Source: CAZEQJ01 sp964514385 (GTDB lineage: Bacteria; Bacteroidota; Bacteroidia; Cytophagales; Cyclobacteriaceae). Taken from it: DNA of 23,290 nucleotides. The translations under genes were made by a program, and so were the position numbers. The notes under the pieces were generated by a model, which saw only the letters and a program-made list of their open reading frames with translations, was not told the origin of the DNA and ran no database searches. The first letter of the stretch is position 1. The number at the start of each line of letters is the position of its first letter. Where the stretch lies: assembly GCA_964514385.1 (NCBI GenBank), contig CAZEQJ010000043.1, forward strand, positions 1-23,290, written 5' to 3'. Positions 22,994 to 23,290 of this stretch are shown here, one piece after another.

Positions 22994-23048
22994 GCGTTAC
23001 AAACGCATGATTTATTTCATCCTCGTTACCGCTGCGCTCAAACGAGGA
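22994..23048. repeat. REP-like element, right of the RAYT gene
   Basis: GCGTT-ACA-AACGC (22994-23006), 13 nt, then TCCTCGTT (23020-23027) and AACGAGGA (23041-23048) with a 13-nt loop in place of the usual 3 nt. It is oriented as the solo copy at 19205 and inverted to the copy at 22361. Two copies of GACGAGATGGG follow. Confidence 0.8.
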
Positions 23049-23069
23049 CGAGATGGGGACGAGATGGGG

Positions 23070-23095
23070 TTGCTTTCAGTGGGCCCTGCTGGGCT
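23070..23095. repeat. 26-bp copy of the tRNA 3' end and its flank
   Basis: Identical over 26 nt to 23228-23253, which includes the last 15 nt of the tRNA. Together with the copy ending at 21410 it gives three tRNA-end sequences in direct orientation within 2 kb. Confidence 0.85.
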
Positions 23096-23096
23096 T

Positions 23097-23151
23097 CCCG
23101 ACATTCCTTCGTCAGTCGGGACAGGCTCACCGACATGCGTTCCTTAGTCGG
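23097..23151. repeat. Paired CCGAC...GTCGG hairpins enclosed by tRNA-derived inverted repeats
   Basis: Hairpin 1 is CCCGAC/GTCGGG (23097-23120), hairpin 2 is CCGAC/GTCGG (23130-23151), each with a 12-nt loop of related sequence. Both sit between perfect 13-nt inverted repeats, GGCCCTGCTGGGC (23082-23094) and GCCCAGCAGGGCC (23162-23174), which equal the tRNA 3' end. The unit is about 93 bp and has no coding capacity. Confidence 0.75.
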
Positions 23152-23251
23152 GGCAAGTTCTCGCCCAGCAGGGCCTGTCTTTGATCTAATTTCTAGTGCA
23201 TAAAAAAAGCAACTCCATAATTTGAAGTTGCTTTCAGTGGGCCCTGCTGGG
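23112..23251. repeat. 140-bp direct repeat, tRNA-proximal copy
   Basis: Partner of 21271-21410 (136 of 140 identical). It covers hairpin 2, the inverted tRNA-end copy, the tRNA terminator and the first bases of the tRNA 3' end. Because its terminator is intact, this is probably the parental copy. Confidence 0.9.
23202..23234 (-). terminator. Terminator of the tRNA gene
   Basis: On the minus strand AAAGCAACT and AGTTGCTTT form a 9-bp stem around an 11-nt loop and are followed by a T-run (total seven T). It starts 3 nt after the tRNA 3' end. Confidence 0.85.
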
Positions 23252-23290
23252 CTCGAACCAGCGGCCACCTGATTATGAGTCAGGTGCTCT
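23238..23290 (-). tRNA. tRNA with anticodon CAT (Met elongator or Ile2), 5' part outside the window
   Basis: Visible from the end of the D stem: anticodon stem CCTGA/TCAGG with loop CTCATAA (anticodon CAT at 23275-23277), a 5-nt variable loop, T arm GCTGG-TTCGAGC-CCAGC, 3' acceptor strand AGGGCCC and discriminator A at 23238. CCA is not encoded. The anticodon stem lacks the GGG/CCC pairs of initiator tRNA, so it is an elongator Met or a lysidine-modified Ile tRNA. The missing D arm and 5' acceptor prevent a firm choice. Confidence 0.9.

Noticed and set aside
23038..23268. Minus-strand frame across the tRNA flank
   Set aside because: It covers tRNA, terminator and hairpins, and part of it recurs in the other 140-bp copy at 21266-21475. 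Non-coding DNA.

Overview
The window looks like a chromosomal segment of a Bacteroidota bacterium, probably a marine Cytophagales-type organism. The evidence is families largely confined to that phylum (HmuY, DUF4625 and DUF6607 proteins, TonB receptors with a CarboxypepD_reg-like domain), lipoproteins with acidic residues right after the lipid cysteine, absence of clear Shine-Dalgarno sites, and several promoters fitting the Bacteroidota form TTTG - 20 nt - TAnnTTTG. The lineage below phylum is inference.

Layout. 1-2000: end of a plus-strand gene, then a minus-strand pair (PAS/LuxR-type regulator overlapping a DUF1353 protein) and a small secreted protein. 2100-5608: a minus-strand cluster of a LytS-like histidine kinase, a LytTR response regulator, two unknown proteins and a seven-helix membrane protein. 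5727-6935: an Old Yellow Enzyme family oxidoreductase. 7130-10877: a probable zinc-uptake locus with a Fur-family regulator (probably Zur), a TonB receptor and a His-rich DUF4625 lipoprotein. Matching 19-bp palindromes (core TTGCAA-N5-TTGCAA) lie on both of its promoters. 10992-19095: a probable iron/heme locus. HmuR-like receptor, HmuY and DUF6607 run leftward; a divergent operon of an ankyrin protein, a DUF2271 protein and a PepSY/flavodoxin/ferredoxin-reductase-like fusion runs rightward. Related palindromes (TTTAGAAT-N-ATTCTAAA) sit just downstream of both divergent -7 elements. 19346-20086: an outer-membrane barrel protein.

20087-23290 is an accessory zone next to a non-initiator tRNA with anticodon CAT, which is cut by the window edge. 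It holds two adjacent arrays of 21-bp (seven-codon) repeats in one reading frame interrupted by stops, a 140-bp direct repeat that includes the tRNA 3' end and its terminator, an AT-rich thioredoxin-like gene, and a REP-associated tyrosine transposase (RAYT) bracketed by inverted REP-like hairpins. A further solo REP copy lies at 19205-19249.

How the parts may work together (inference): Zur represses its own operon and the DUF4625 gene when zinc is sufficient. An iron regulator not encoded here represses heme capture (HmuR/HmuY) together with the electron-transfer operon. The DUF2271 protein carries a D-x-x-T-G-A-S motif of the kind modified by ApbE flavin transferases. This suggests that electrons pass from cytosolic NAD(P)H through the PepSY membrane reductase to a periplasmic flavoprotein, perhaps for reducing iron or heme. 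Everything was read by eye; no database search was run.
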